In this document: piece after piece, positions 7,367 through 16,402 of the stretch
Position numbering within the stretch: position 1 is the stretch's first letter
Layout: each line of letters begins with the position of its first letter
Source of the DNA: a virus
Strand: one strand, 5' to 3'
DNA: 39,014 nucleotides
IMG/VR virus record: IMGVR_UViG_3300030110_005187
Location: 1-39,014 of that record
The notes under the pieces: model-generated
The model's database searches: none
The model's input: the letters and a program-made list of their open reading frames with translations, nothing else
Told to the model about the DNA's origin: nothing
Translations under genes and position numbers: made by a program

Positions 7367-8126
7367 AAAGCTCCTCGTAAGTTCTTTTTATCCAATAACC
7401 GGCATCTCTACCCATTCTATTTTGTGGTATTGAATTAAAATGATAAACCCAACCAGAGTTAAATAAATTATCTAAGGTATCAGGCCACCAGTTAGTAGGA
7501 TCAATATGTAATAAATTTTTTCTGTAAGGATCATGTAGATTAAAACTATTAGGTAACCATTTTAGTTCTACATTATGTCTACGAGTTAAAAAGTTTATAG
7601 GAGTTTGGTCTGTACCCACCATAAATTTTTGTTGAGCCTCTACAACTTTATCTCTGTTTGAATTATAAAATTCATACACCTTGTCACAAAAATTTCTATG
7701 TGATTTATGTAAAACCATAAACCCACTATTAAAATAATTCCAAGTATTAAGTTTCACATCAGCAAATAAAAAACTATGATACTTTTCTATACTTCTATTA
7801 ACCCATTCATAACACCCGTCACTTTGCACTACACCAAATTTGTCGTCAACCTCTTTGAAAAAATCAGGACAATTGGGATGTACTATCGTGTCCGCATCTA
7901 CAATACATACTTGATTGTAATCAACTCCCTCATTCTCTAATAATTTTAATACATAGAATTTGTGCCAATTTGCATTCATATATTCTAAATCCTGAAGTGG
8001 TTCTGTTAAAACAAAATGATTAAAATTGTTTTTATCACACCATTTTGACCAAGAAAGGGTTGACAAGTCAAATTCTGGTTTTGCCCTATGACCTTTAATA
8101 TTTACTTGAAATACTACATTACTCAT
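7359..8126 (-). CDS. GT-A-fold glycosyltransferase (GT8-like)
   Basis: 255 residues. CIVDADTIVHP at 74-84 contains the metal-binding DxD motif, and YFNSGFMVLH plus GTDQTPIN match the substrate-binding region of GT8-like and related transferases, where the enzyme checks the acceptor and keeps the donor in place. No membrane segments. Donor and acceptor unknown. It overlaps both neighbours by eight bases. Confidence 0.72.
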   Translation of the reverse strand: MSNVVFQVNIKGHRAKPEFDLSTLSWSKWCDKNNFNHFVLTEPLQDLEYMNANWHKFYVLKLLENEGVDYNQVCIVDADTIVHPNCPDFFKEVDDKFGVVQSDGCYEWVNRSIEKYHSFLFADVKLNTWNYFNSGFMVLHKSHRNFCDKVYEFYNSNRDKVVEAQQKFMVGTDQTPINFLTRRHNVELKWLPNSFNLHDPYRKNLLHIDPTNWWPDTLDNLFNSGWVYHFNSIPQNRMGRDAGYWIKRTYEELYA

Positions 8127-9684
8127 AATTTAATTTTCCTATCGCTATTCCAGCTTCACCACTAAAAGAATACAACATATACAATTTATCATCCTTAAAA
8201 ATACAAGGATCTCTCAACTCATTTAGTGGTATGTTTCCATATCTTAATGTTGCAGAACCAAAATTACTTGGAATTAGTTGTGAACCAGCACCTTCAAATT
8301 TGTATTGTGGTGGAGTTAGTTTATAATTAGAAATAACTTCCCACTCCTCTACATTTTCTGATATTTTTAATTTACAATAATATATTGTTTCAGGTGTATC
8401 TCCAACAATTGTGTAAAATATAAAAAGGTAGTTGTCTTTTATATAAACTGCCGTGTGTCTTGAATTTGGTAATATATTAAATATCTCTTTAAATTCACCA
8501 TTATAAGAATCTGATTGATATATAACAGAGTCCTTATTCTTATTTTTTGCTACAGAGTATATTTTGTCTTTATATTTAAAAACTCTAAAATAAAACTCAC
8601 CTAAAATTTTGTTATCAGTTTCGAAATTTATACCATCAGTAGATGTAGATAAAAATGATTTTTGCCCTTCTTCTAAATCTCCGTGATAATACATTAGTAT
8701 TTTATTTCCGTCTATGTGAACATCAGGACTGGCAATATGACTTTTACAATTTGTCTGATTTAGTCTCAAAGTTCCTTTTTTATATATTCTGTAAGGACCT
8801 CTTACATTATCCGAATAAGCTAATCGAATATACTTACCAGTATGACTCGCGAAATACAAGTAATATTTACCCAAAGGATTTTTCAACCAATCTGGTACTT
8901 TAATTATACTAGCACCATTAATATTCTTATCAATATCAACAAAATTATTTCTATCAATTAACACATTCTTTTTACTGATAGTTATTTCTTGATTAAAACC
9001 ATAACCTAATAAATCTAAATCAACAGAAAAAGCATTAGTCACTTTACTCACAGAATCCTCTGTATACATATCTTTGTAACTTTTCTTTTTTCTCATACCA
9101 ACCTTTTTGTTGGGTAACTTTATATCCCCTAAATCTAAAATCTTACATATATCTTTAAAATCATCAACTAAATTTTCATATCTACCAACATAATCTAAAT
9201 CAAAAGCTCTACCTATCAAATCGTAACTTATCATTGAGTGGTCATTATTAACAAAATTATCACTAAATAAAAATGGATAAGCCATATTACAAGGATAATA
9301 CTCTGCCTTGTGAAACATTGGCACAGAAACATATTTATCAATCCATTTATTAAAACCATCTCGTGTCAACTCATAGCCTGTTTGACCTTTACCGTTTACA
9401 TTCCAATAAAATCTTGATACACTAACGTCAAATGGATTTCTCACAAATGCGAATTTAAAGTAACTGTTAAATATATCTTCACCAACTAAGTTTCGGACAT
9501 CCCACAAATGTGGATGTGGATGACCACTCCAACAAGATTTATCAACATTTCTACCCACGCTATCGATATCTGGCGTTATTATATCATCAACACCACAAAT
9601 TTCTGTTAGAGCTGTTTGTATACTAGTTCCAGCAGTTTTTCTAGTTTTCATAAAAATAAATTTATGTTTATGTGATATTATCAC
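8119..9684 (-). CDS. Sulfotransferase fused to a beta-propeller (glycoside-hydrolase-like) domain
   Basis: 521 residues from a GTG start. N-terminal part (to about 225): a PAPS-dependent sulfotransferase. KTRKTAGTSIQ is the 5'-phosphosulfate loop, and RNPFDVSVSRFYW the 3'-phosphate site. C-terminal part (about 255-521): repeated beta-rich blades (KYYLYFASH, NKILMYYHGD, DNYLFIFYT, DKLYMLYSF) typical of five-bladed propellers of the GH43/GH32/GH130 type. The GTG at 9684 is preferred because it forms a TAGTG junction with the upstream gene and gives the family's usual start (V)IISHKHKF; a longer TTG start at 9702 has no ribosome site. Likely role: sulfating a sugar made by this cluster, with the propeller binding the glycan. 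Confidence 0.8.
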   Translation of the reverse strand: MIISHKHKFIFMKTRKTAGTSIQTALTEICGVDDIITPDIDSVGRNVDKSCWSGHPHPHLWDVRNLVGEDIFNSYFKFAFVRNPFDVSVSRFYWNVNGKGQTGYELTRDGFNKWIDKYVSVPMFHKAEYYPCNMAYPFLFSDNFVNNDHSMISYDLIGRAFDLDYVGRYENLVDDFKDICKILDLGDIKLPNKKVGMRKKKSYKDMYTEDSVSKVTNAFSVDLDLLGYGFNQEITISKKNVLIDRNNFVDIDKNINGASIIKVPDWLKNPLGKYYLYFASHTGKYIRLAYSDNVRGPYRIYKKGTLRLNQTNCKSHIASPDVHIDGNKILMYYHGDLEEGQKSFLSTSTDGINFETDNKILGEFYFRVFKYKDKIYSVAKNKNKDSVIYQSDSYNGEFKEIFNILPNSRHTAVYIKDNYLFIFYTIVGDTPETIYYCKLKISENVEEWEVISNYKLTPPQYKFEGAGSQLIPSNFGSATLRYGNIPLNELRDPCIFKDDKLYMLYSFSGEAGIAIGKLNYE

Positions 9685-10337
9685 TAACCTACACCCTTCC
9701 AAGTTGCACCATTTAAAGTATAATGATGCTTTACTACAAACTTGGGACTATACAAAATATCACAACCCCTCTCTATTTGATTTGTTGCCCAATATCTATC
9801 TTCCTTTCCACTCAATCTTTCATCAAATGGATGTGCTTTCAAATACTTCGTATTAAATACAGAAAAGGCATTGTGAAAGAAATATCTATTCTCTGATTTA
9901 CACCAGTGGTTTACTACCTCTTCATCACCAAAATTTGACCACAAATATCTTGGTGTTACTTTTTTACCATCCCATATTGGAATTTGTTTTCCCCACACCG
10001 AAACCAAATTATCTTGAGTAACATAAAGATTTATTAGTTCTTTATCTATCCACTCAACAATCTCACAATGAGCTGAAATAATCAATGTTATTTCATTTTC
10101 ACATTGTCCTACACCCATATTAAGTGCACGACCTGGTGAATATGAATTCTTATCAATAGTAAGATAATTAATATTTAAATAATCAAATGTATTTACTATC
10201 CTAATTGAATTATCAGTAGATTCGTTATCCACTATTATTATCTGAGTATTATCACCCAAAAAGTCAACAACAGATTGAATACAATGTCCTATGTATCTTT
10301 CTTCATTACGATTTCTAATTACAACGGAATATTTCAT
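9684..10337 (-). CDS. GT2-type glycosyltransferase
   Basis: 217 residues. MKYSVVIRNRNEE and VDNESTDNS (36-44) are the nucleotide-binding start of GT2 enzymes; LSGKEDRYWA is the catalytic-base region (ED). ISAHCEI occupies the DxD position in altered form, resembling the rhamnosyltransferase-like branch of GT2. Short for the family, with no membrane helices. Its TAG stop shares a base with the GTG of the sulfotransferase fusion. Confidence 0.78.
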   Translation of the reverse strand: MKYSVVIRNRNEERYIGHCIQSVVDFLGDNTQIIIVDNESTDNSIRIVNTFDYLNINYLTIDKNSYSPGRALNMGVGQCENEITLIISAHCEIVEWIDKELINLYVTQDNLVSVWGKQIPIWDGKKVTPRYLWSNFGDEEVVNHWCKSENRYFFHNAFSVFNTKYLKAHPFDERLSGKEDRYWATNQIERGCDILYSPKFVVKHHYTLNGATWKGVG

Positions 10338-11164
10338 TTTATACTATCCATAATCTCTTTTAATGTTTCCAAAGATATTGCTTGGTCGGCATCACTTATC
10401 GATTCTGTTGGGTTTGGATGTGATTCTACTATTAAACCATCCGCTCCTGCTGCCATTGCTGCTCTTGATATTGCTGGAACAAAGCTTCTGTAACCTGTTG
10501 CATGACTTGGATCATAAATAATTGGTATATCACATAATTCTTTTAGTGCTGGTATCATCATCAAGTCAGGTGCCCATCTGATTGATGGAAACACATGACG
10601 ATAAGATGGTGCACCTACTACACCCCTTAAGCATATAGCAACCTTTTCGTTACCACCTACTAATATTCTTTCTACTGCTCCAAGTATCTCATCAATCGTT
10701 CCCCAAGTACCTCGTTTCAATAAGATTGGAATGTCTAACTCACCTAATGCATCTAACAATGTATAATTTTGAAAGTTACGAGTTCCAACTTGTACGATAT
10801 CAATACAATCCATTGTCAATTCATTTATTTGATTCGAGTCCATAATCTCTGATACAATTGGTAATCCAGTCTCTTCTCTTGCAGTTTTTAGAAACCTCAG
10901 ACCATCTCCCCTCAAACCTTCTTTCCAACCATTCTCACCTACCTCTTCTGTAATTGGATATGTGCAAGGTTTGTACGCACCACCTCGTAATGCATTTACA
11001 CCAACTTCTTTCATTTTGTGTGCCCAATCTACAATCATTTCTTCTGATTCTACTGAACACGGACCTGAAATAATATATGGAGTATCATCAAACTTCCACC
11101 TATCAGGTTGTAATGAAATGTCAAGTTTTTTAGCATCAACTAATGTTTTTATATATTCGTTCAT
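10334..11164 (-). CDS. DAHP-synthase-like (type I beta) aldolase, probably making a cluster-specific 3-deoxy-ulosonic acid
   Basis: 276-residue TIM barrel of the DAHP/KDO8P synthase superfamily, which joins phosphoenolpyruvate to an aldose phosphate. Motifs of the type I-beta DAHP synthases: SGPCSVES (33-40), RGGAYKP (60-66), QVGTRN (125-130), LKRG (149-152), DPSHATG (218-224), IVESHPNP (245-252) and SISDADQ (255-261). The metal ligands Cys35, His221, Glu247 and an Asp at 258/260 are all present. Departures: the family's CERG reads CLRG (178-181), and the following segment is unusual. No other shikimate gene is nearby; a CMP-sugar synthetase is directly upstream with a four-base overlap. A special ulosonic acid is therefore as likely as DAHP. 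Confidence 0.78.
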   Translation of the reverse strand: MNEYIKTLVDAKKLDISLQPDRWKFDDTPYIISGPCSVESEEMIVDWAHKMKEVGVNALRGGAYKPCTYPITEEVGENGWKEGLRGDGLRFLKTAREETGLPIVSEIMDSNQINELTMDCIDIVQVGTRNFQNYTLLDALGELDIPILLKRGTWGTIDEILGAVERILVGGNEKVAICLRGVVGAPSYRHVFPSIRWAPDLMMIPALKELCDIPIIYDPSHATGYRSFVPAISRAAMAAGADGLIVESHPNPTESISDADQAISLETLKEIMDSIK

Positions 11165-11754
11165 TTTTTACTCTCTATGTTTATTTCTGCTTGTTTTAAA
11201 TCTTCCTCACTATGAATATTTGTACAGTCATCTAAGTAAGAGCCAACTCTTCTACTTATATTGCCATGTCTAACATCTTTAGCCCTCAAGATTCTGATTG
11301 AACCATTACGAGTTCCATCTCTATCAACAGTAACCAAATCATCGTATTTATTATCTACATAATAATCAATCAAATCATCAAGCTTATTTGTTCTATCAGG
11401 ATGGTCTGGTTGAATTCCTATTACATGAGTAGCCATTTGTGGTATTCTCCATTCTCCGTGATTTTTAAAATCATTTTGAAATACATTTACATAGACATCC
11501 GCGACTTCTCTTTCACCCATAAAATTTTCATCTCTCCAATAAAAAACACAACTATGTCTTTTTGCTATCTCTTCGACTTGTTCATCATTACTTGTTACGA
11601 TAATGTCTTTAACGTAGTTGGATTTTTTAGCATGTAATATTGAGTGTTCGACTAAAGTTTTATTCGCGATAACCCTTAAATTCTTCTTTTTAAGTCGTTT
11701 TGAATCAGTTTTGGCTGGTATGATTGCGACTCCATAAACATCTTTATGTTTCAT
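11161..11754 (-). CDS. CMP-sugar synthetase (NeuA/KdsB-like cytidylyltransferase)
   Basis: 197 residues, shorter than the usual 225-250. The CTP-binding start IIPAKTDSKRLKKKNLR (11-27) is a variant of PARGGSKRIPRKN; VTSND and GIQPDHPDRT follow in the expected order, and NIHSEEDLKQAE is the family's closing motif. Activates a 3-deoxy-2-ulosonic acid with CMP. It lies between a hydroxyacid dehydrogenase and a DAHPS-like aldolase, each overlapping by four bases. It is the more diverged of two such synthetases in the window. Confidence 0.75.
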   Translation of the reverse strand: MKHKDVYGVAIIPAKTDSKRLKKKNLRVIANKTLVEHSILHAKKSNYVKDIIVTSNDEQVEEIAKRHSCVFYWRDENFMGEREVADVYVNVFQNDFKNHGEWRIPQMATHVIGIQPDHPDRTNKLDDLIDYYVDNKYDDLVTVDRDGTRNGSIRILRAKDVRHGNISRRVGSYLDDCTNIHSEEDLKQAEINIESKK

Positions 11755-12701
11755 TTGATACTCCTAAATTTATCAATAGCCCAATGATAGGCCTTTGTTT
11801 GTCCTTCAATTGTCATCCCACCAATATGTGGTGTGATTACTACATTGTTATTTGGATTGATTGAAAACTCAACTAATTTACTATTCTGTATATCACCGAA
11901 CTCATCTTTAATCACATCTGTTCCGTAACCTTTCAAATGTCCAACCTTGATTGATTCAATAATTGCTTCCTCATCAACCAATTCACCTCGTGATGTATTT
12001 ATTAAATAACTTCCCTCTTTCATATAAGATAAGAATTCTTCATCAACCATACCACGAGTTTCATCTGTAACATGAGTATGTAGGAAAACCACATCTGACT
12101 CATCTAATAAAGTATTTAACTCTACTTTCTTTTCACACGGATCTATCTCAGACACATAAGGATCATTTATTAAAACTTCATCCGTTCCCCAACCATCAAA
12201 TAACCGACACATAATTTTACCAAGTCTACCATACCCAATCACTCCAATAGTTTTACCTTTAATTTGGTGTCCAACATATGGCTCATAATCCCAATTACCA
12301 TCTCTTACCGAATGGAATGATTTTGGAATATTTCTCATCAATGACATCATCAAACCAAATGCTAATTCTGATGTTGATGGTAAATCATTTATTAATGCAT
12401 AATCATCTTTATGAGATAAAACTTGAATGTTATTTTTCTTACAGTAATCTAAATCGATATGATTTAAACCAGTTGATGCAGTGTTTATACCTTTTAAATT
12501 GACACCACCCAAAACATCCTCACCCAACACAAAATTTTGTTTGTTTGGATTTGTAAATATCCAATCTACATTATTATTATTAAGAAAATATTTAAGTTGA
12601 GATTTTGTTAAATCTGATATATAATCAACCTCCCCATATCGACATAATTTTTCAAAGGCACCATCAAGATGTTTAATTGGTGTAATACATAAAATTCTCA
12701 T
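11751..12701 (-). CDS. D-isomer-specific 2-hydroxyacid dehydrogenase (SerA-like)
   Basis: 316 residues. The Rossmann loop GYGRLG is at 156-161; catalytic Arg238 (NTSRGE) and His292 (TPHIGG) are present, as is the acidic segment around DVIKDE that carries the usual Glu. The family oxidises or reduces 2-hydroxy/2-oxo acids with NAD(H); D-3-phosphoglycerate is the commonest substrate. Here it may supply a glyceric-acid substituent or act on an ulosonic-acid precursor, because the next two genes (four-base overlaps) are a CMP-sugar synthetase and a DAHPS-like aldolase. No ACT domain. Confidence 0.83.
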   Translation of the reverse strand: MRILCITPIKHLDGAFEKLCRYGEVDYISDLTKSQLKYFLNNNNVDWIFTNPNKQNFVLGEDVLGGVNLKGINTASTGLNHIDLDYCKKNNIQVLSHKDDYALINDLPSTSELAFGLMMSLMRNIPKSFHSVRDGNWDYEPYVGHQIKGKTIGVIGYGRLGKIMCRLFDGWGTDEVLINDPYVSEIDPCEKKVELNTLLDESDVVFLHTHVTDETRGMVDEEFLSYMKEGSYLINTSRGELVDEEAIIESIKVGHLKGYGTDVIKDEFGDIQNSKLVEFSINPNNNVVITPHIGGMTIEGQTKAYHWAIDKFRSIK

Positions 12702-13786
12702 ACCAACAATTTCCTTATGTTATTTACATACACATCAGCTGAATTGAAATCAATACCACCCTCTATGGTGTTTTGTATAAACTCATTATCTCTACCAAGA
12801 CTTATTTGTTCTTCAACTTTTTCAATAATATTATCCTTTCCCAACTCCACCAATCCCCCAAAATCATAAAAATTACCAAGAATCCCAGCACCATTTATCA
12901 AAATTGTTGGTATGCCTTTTTGTATAGATTTAAATGCATAAGTTGAAGGAGCCGAAATAACTAAAAATGAACCACAAATTAATTGATTATTATCGGGAAA
13001 ATCCATAATTATTTCATAATCCAACCCCTCAGGAACAACACTATTTAAATAATCAAAATCATTTTGTGGATGTGGATTATCGGCTCTTCCTTTTAATTTA
13101 AAAACTACTTTTTTATTATACTTATTTTGTAACTCTAATATCTTTGATTGCTTCATAAAATTTTCATCAAATAACACTCGATAAGAAGCAGGCGTTTTAT
13201 TTACTCTATTACCTAAAAAATTAACAATAACAAATATAAAATCATTTGTTCTATCATAATACTTTAACTCATCATTAGATGGTATACCTCCTGAAATAAT
13301 ATACTCATTATTTGAATAAGATTTTTTTTCTTTGTTACCAAATACTGCTAAATTATTAAAAACTTTATCATAAAATTTTAAACTACTTTGATGTGTTTTA
13401 GTACCGTGTATATTCCCAATTACTGGTATATCATTCTTTACCTGATTGTAAATATACCATATCCCAAACCTATCTCTATCGTCATCATAAATAATAATAT
13501 CATATTTACCTACATCTAAGTTCTTTATGACGCTACACGGATTCTCATTTCTAGCTCCATACTGCTCTATTGAAGAACGGCCACCATCATATATATTATC
13601 AAAATGACAATCATATATTTTATGAAAATCACCCCTTGGATCGTCTGTACCATACCAAGATAAATCCTCACTCATTTCGTTTAACAACAATAAGTCTATA
13701 TTAAAGAAATCACTTAACTTTGGAATAATTGGAAAAATCCTTTCTCCTGTTCTATAAACTGTAGTTATAAATAGCAAATTTTTCAT
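12698..13786 (-). CDS. Probable GT-B-fold transferase (glycerophosphotransferase/glycosyltransferase-like)
   Basis: 362 residues. The second half has a GT-B look: VVFKLKGRADNPHP, then ISAPSTYAFKSIQKGIPTIL, where a conserved Ser-Thr loop and a nearby glycine-rich segment (INGAGILGNF) correspond to the donor phosphate site of CDP-glycerol transferases and epimerase-like GT-B proteins. Not clearly assigned to a named family. Overlaps the hydroxyacid dehydrogenase by four bases. Confidence 0.5.
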   Translation of the reverse strand: MKNLLFITTVYRTGERIFPIIPKLSDFFNIDLLLLNEMSEDLSWYGTDDPRGDFHKIYDCHFDNIYDGGRSSIEQYGARNENPCSVIKNLDVGKYDIIIYDDDRDRFGIWYIYNQVKNDIPVIGNIHGTKTHQSSLKFYDKVFNNLAVFGNKEKKSYSNNEYIISGGIPSNDELKYYDRTNDFIFVIVNFLGNRVNKTPASYRVLFDENFMKQSKILELQNKYNKKVVFKLKGRADNPHPQNDFDYLNSVVPEGLDYEIIMDFPDNNQLICGSFLVISAPSTYAFKSIQKGIPTILINGAGILGNFYDFGGLVELGKDNIIEKVEEQISLGRDNEFIQNTIEGGIDFNSADVYVNNIRKLLV

Positions 13787-13789
13787 TTA

Positions 13790-14782
13790 CTAAACATCCT
13801 CATCATATTCTATATCTGGAAATGTTTTTAAAGGACCATTAACAGGATCATGATAATAATAATCCCAAAGCAATGTATCCTTATAATTTTCTTTAACTAA
13901 TTCAAATGATTCTCTAGCCCTATCATAATCAATACCCCATCTATCATATAGTACAGATAAACCCCATTTTCCAAAAAATTTATTATCATCATTGAAATGT
14001 TTAGAATTGTATTTACCTTTTTCATTTGCTTTATGAGCCACCGAAGATACAGTAGGTATATCAAATTCTGATTTTTTTTCATCTTCATGAGCTAAATGTA
14101 AATTAGGAATACTGATATTATCGATATTCTGATACATAAATTGAAATCCTATTTCATCAAGACTATTCATCATATGATAATCATCTGTTACTTCTATATT
14201 CTCATTATATAATTTTAAATTAAAAGCAACTCCAAATGCAGCTGGTATTTCAACAGAGAATGGTTTATTAAACTCTTTAGACTCTAAATTTGGTCTTGTG
14301 TTAGGCCATGTATTTTTATTTCTATACCAATTATCTCCAGGTTCAAGTGGTGCTCTTGCTAAAAACTCCCTTGTCCTATGACCTTGTTTGTATCTAGCAA
14401 CATTATGTCTCCTATGATATGTATTAAATCCCATCATACCAAACTGTTCTACTTTTTCAGATGATATTAATTTATCTAATTTGTCAAAAAACTTATCGGT
14501 AAGTGGATAACAATCATGGTGTAACCAAAATCCCCAATGTATGTTTAAACTTTTGAAGTAATTATATGCACTTTGCACATTGTTTAAAAAACCTCTTCTC
14601 TCTTTGTCCATATACTTTACATTATATTTTTCACAAACTTTCATACCAAATTTTTTAGACTCTTCAGTTGAATCCTCATCGATATTTAAAATTTCAAAAC
14701 CCTCATAGTCTACTGTTTTTAACCAATCTTCTAACATCTCATAGTTATTTCTGGTTGTGAAAAATATACCTAATTTCTTCAT
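13790..14782 (-). CDS. GT2-like glycosyltransferase
   Basis: 330 residues. NIDEDSTEES (33-42) is a GT2 nucleotide-binding motif, and LHHDCYP (87-93) sits at the DxD position in altered form. Several segments with paired aromatic and basic residues (YHRRHN, WYRNKNTW) follow. No membrane helix. The start codon shares one base with the stop of the oxygenase gene (TAATG). Confidence 0.65.
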   Translation of the reverse strand: MKKLGIFFTTRNNYEMLEDWLKTVDYEGFEILNIDEDSTEESKKFGMKVCEKYNVKYMDKERRGFLNNVQSAYNYFKSLNIHWGFWLHHDCYPLTDKFFDKLDKLISSEKVEQFGMMGFNTYHRRHNVARYKQGHRTREFLARAPLEPGDNWYRNKNTWPNTRPNLESKEFNKPFSVEIPAAFGVAFNLKLYNENIEVTDDYHMMNSLDEIGFQFMYQNIDNISIPNLHLAHEDEKKSEFDIPTVSSVAHKANEKGKYNSKHFNDDNKFFGKWGLSVLYDRWGIDYDRARESFELVKENYKDTLLWDYYYHDPVNGPLKTFPDIEYDEDV

Positions 14783-15621
14783 TAATATCTCCTATTCAAT
14801 TTCCATATATTTATCTGAAAACAATTTCTTGTTACATTTTTTGGTAAAACCATTGGATATATCGAATGGTAAGAATGGTTAGTTCTAACAAATCCAACTA
14901 ATCTGTTTGGAACAAATTTAACTAGATCAACCATCTCTACCCTATCTGCCTCTTCTTCCTTCAATGATTCTGGCTTCTCACTATATCTACCAGACCTCAG
15001 TTGATATTCAATAGAATTTTTATCCCTATCATATTTAACAGCATTATCTTTTACTTCCCATATTTGAGTACCATTTCCTTGTGGATTAGATATATCATCC
15101 CAATCAGAATTATCCAAATAAAGTAAAAATGATAAAACTTTATTTATATTATCTGGATGAATTATATAACCATAGTTATTTGTAAAACAACTTATTTTAC
15201 ATCCAAGTTGCCATTCAACATTATTTTGAATACTCTCTTGAATTGTTGTTTGGTGTTCTTCAGTATTTATAAATACATCATTAAAATATTCATATGATGC
15301 ATCGGATGAAATCATATCAATAAAATATTTCCAAGATTCGTACTTATCTGTTAATTGTTTAAAAGGTTCATATGAACCCATATTATTACCACCACCACCT
15401 ATCACATAATTTACACCATTTTCTTCTGTTTTTCTAGTGCCCTTTGGTGGTTCAACTACAGTCCATTTTATTTTATTTGAATTTTTTAATTCATCAAAAT
15501 CATAATTTAATTGTTTAAATAATTCTTCTTTCAAGAAATCATCTTTAAAAAAATAAGGAAAGGGTTTTTCATTAATTTCTTTTGATAATTCAGTTGAGCT
15601 ATAATTTAATAAATCAATCAT
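14782..15621 (-). CDS. 2-oxoglutarate/Fe(II)-dependent oxygenase
   Basis: 279 residues. The double-stranded beta-helix signature is visible: HPD at 155-157 gives the iron ligands His155 and Asp157, His249 or His252 (RTNHSYHS) gives the third, and Arg265 probably binds 2-oxoglutarate. Such viral and bacterial enzymes hydroxylate small molecules, sugars or side chains. Here it lies between glycosyltransferases and a sugar kinase, so a sugar or glycan substrate is a reasonable guess. Confidence 0.78.
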   Translation of the reverse strand: MIDLLNYSSTELSKEINEKPFPYFFKDDFLKEELFKQLNYDFDELKNSNKIKWTVVEPPKGTRKTEENGVNYVIGGGGNNMGSYEPFKQLTDKYESWKYFIDMISSDASYEYFNDVFINTEEHQTTIQESIQNNVEWQLGCKISCFTNNYGYIIHPDNINKVLSFLLYLDNSDWDDISNPQGNGTQIWEVKDNAVKYDRDKNSIEYQLRSGRYSEKPESLKEEEADRVEMVDLVKFVPNRLVGFVRTNHSYHSIYPMVLPKNVTRNCFQINIWKLNRRY

Positions 15622-15625
15622 TATA

Positions 15626-16402
15626 TTATTTTACAGTAGAAACCCCATGTCTTTGTACCACTATTTTTGTACATTCTTGAGCAAAATTAATAGCTTTCAC
15701 TATGTCTTTAGTTCGCACATACTCAACAACCAAACCAGCAAGAAAAGTATCACCGGCGCCTGATATATCCTTTACAGGCACAGATTCAGTTGGGTGGAGT
15801 TCATCTTCAAATAAACATCCTTTACTTCCCTTAGTCACGATAGTTTTTTTAAAGACATTGTTGCCAAGTGAGCTCACAAAAAATTCTTTATTTTCTTCAT
15901 ATTCTAAATCATTGATTTTTAAGTAAGTACAGTCACTTATCCAATTACCAAGTTTCTTTTTTGTATCTACAAATACATTGTCATTAGATTCACAAATATA
16001 TTTAATATCATCCTCATGTAAAAAACCTTTACAATAATCAGATACAATAATAGCATCCACATTCTCTACATTATCCATCGGTAATCTACATTTATTATCT
16101 TGAATTTGACGAAGTACACCCCAATCTATTCTATCACAATAATCATGTTCATCAACTCTCAATACTAACTGATTGGATTTATCATCAACATATCTAATCT
16201 TTTTAATACTATTTTTATTAGTAATTGAGTATACAGTTGAACCCAATGCCTCAACATTATTGACCACATTTTTTGCCATACCATCATTTTTCTTTTTCAT
16301 AACCGGATTAAAAACTGGTACCGGCGCTTCAGGTGTTAACCTCTTTACTTTACCATAAATAAAAATATCTTTACAACTATCCCCTACAATTAATATCTTC
16401 AT
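15626..16402 (-). CDS. PfkB-family sugar kinase, HldE/RfaE kinase-domain type
   Basis: 258 residues. GKVKRLTPEAPVPVF (17-31) closely follows the heptose-7-phosphate kinase signature of HldE, and SGAGDTFLAGL contains the catalytic base Asp218. The cytidylyl-/adenylyltransferase half of HldE is absent, and the kinase itself is shorter than the usual 310-330 residues. The normal GGAANVA segment reads NDGMAKNVV (39-47), an unusual change near the sugar site. It may phosphorylate a heptose or another sugar at C1. It overlaps a cupin gene by four bases. Confidence 0.75.
   Translation of the reverse strand: MKILIVGDSCKDIFIYGKVKRLTPEAPVPVFNPVMKKKNDGMAKNVVNNVEALGSTVYSITNKNSIKKIRYVDDKSNQLVLRVDEHDYCDRIDWGVLRQIQDNKCRLPMDNVENVDAIIVSDYCKGFLHEDDIKYICESNDNVFVDTKKKLGNWISDCTYLKINDLEYEENKEFFVSSLGNNVFKKTIVTKGSKGCLFEDELHPTESVPVKDISGAGDTFLAGLVVEYVRTKDIVKAINFAQECTKIVVQRHGVSTVK

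Noticed and set aside
9684-9702. Longer TTG start for the sulfotransferase fusion
   Set aside because: No ribosome site precedes it, and the GTG at 9684 makes a one-base junction with the upstream stop and gives the usual family start.
10334-11164. KDO-8-phosphate synthase instead of a DAHP-synthase type
   Set aside because: The LKRG, DPSHATG and VESHPNP motifs and the closing SISDADQ belong to the type I-beta DAHP synthase group, not to KDO8P synthases.
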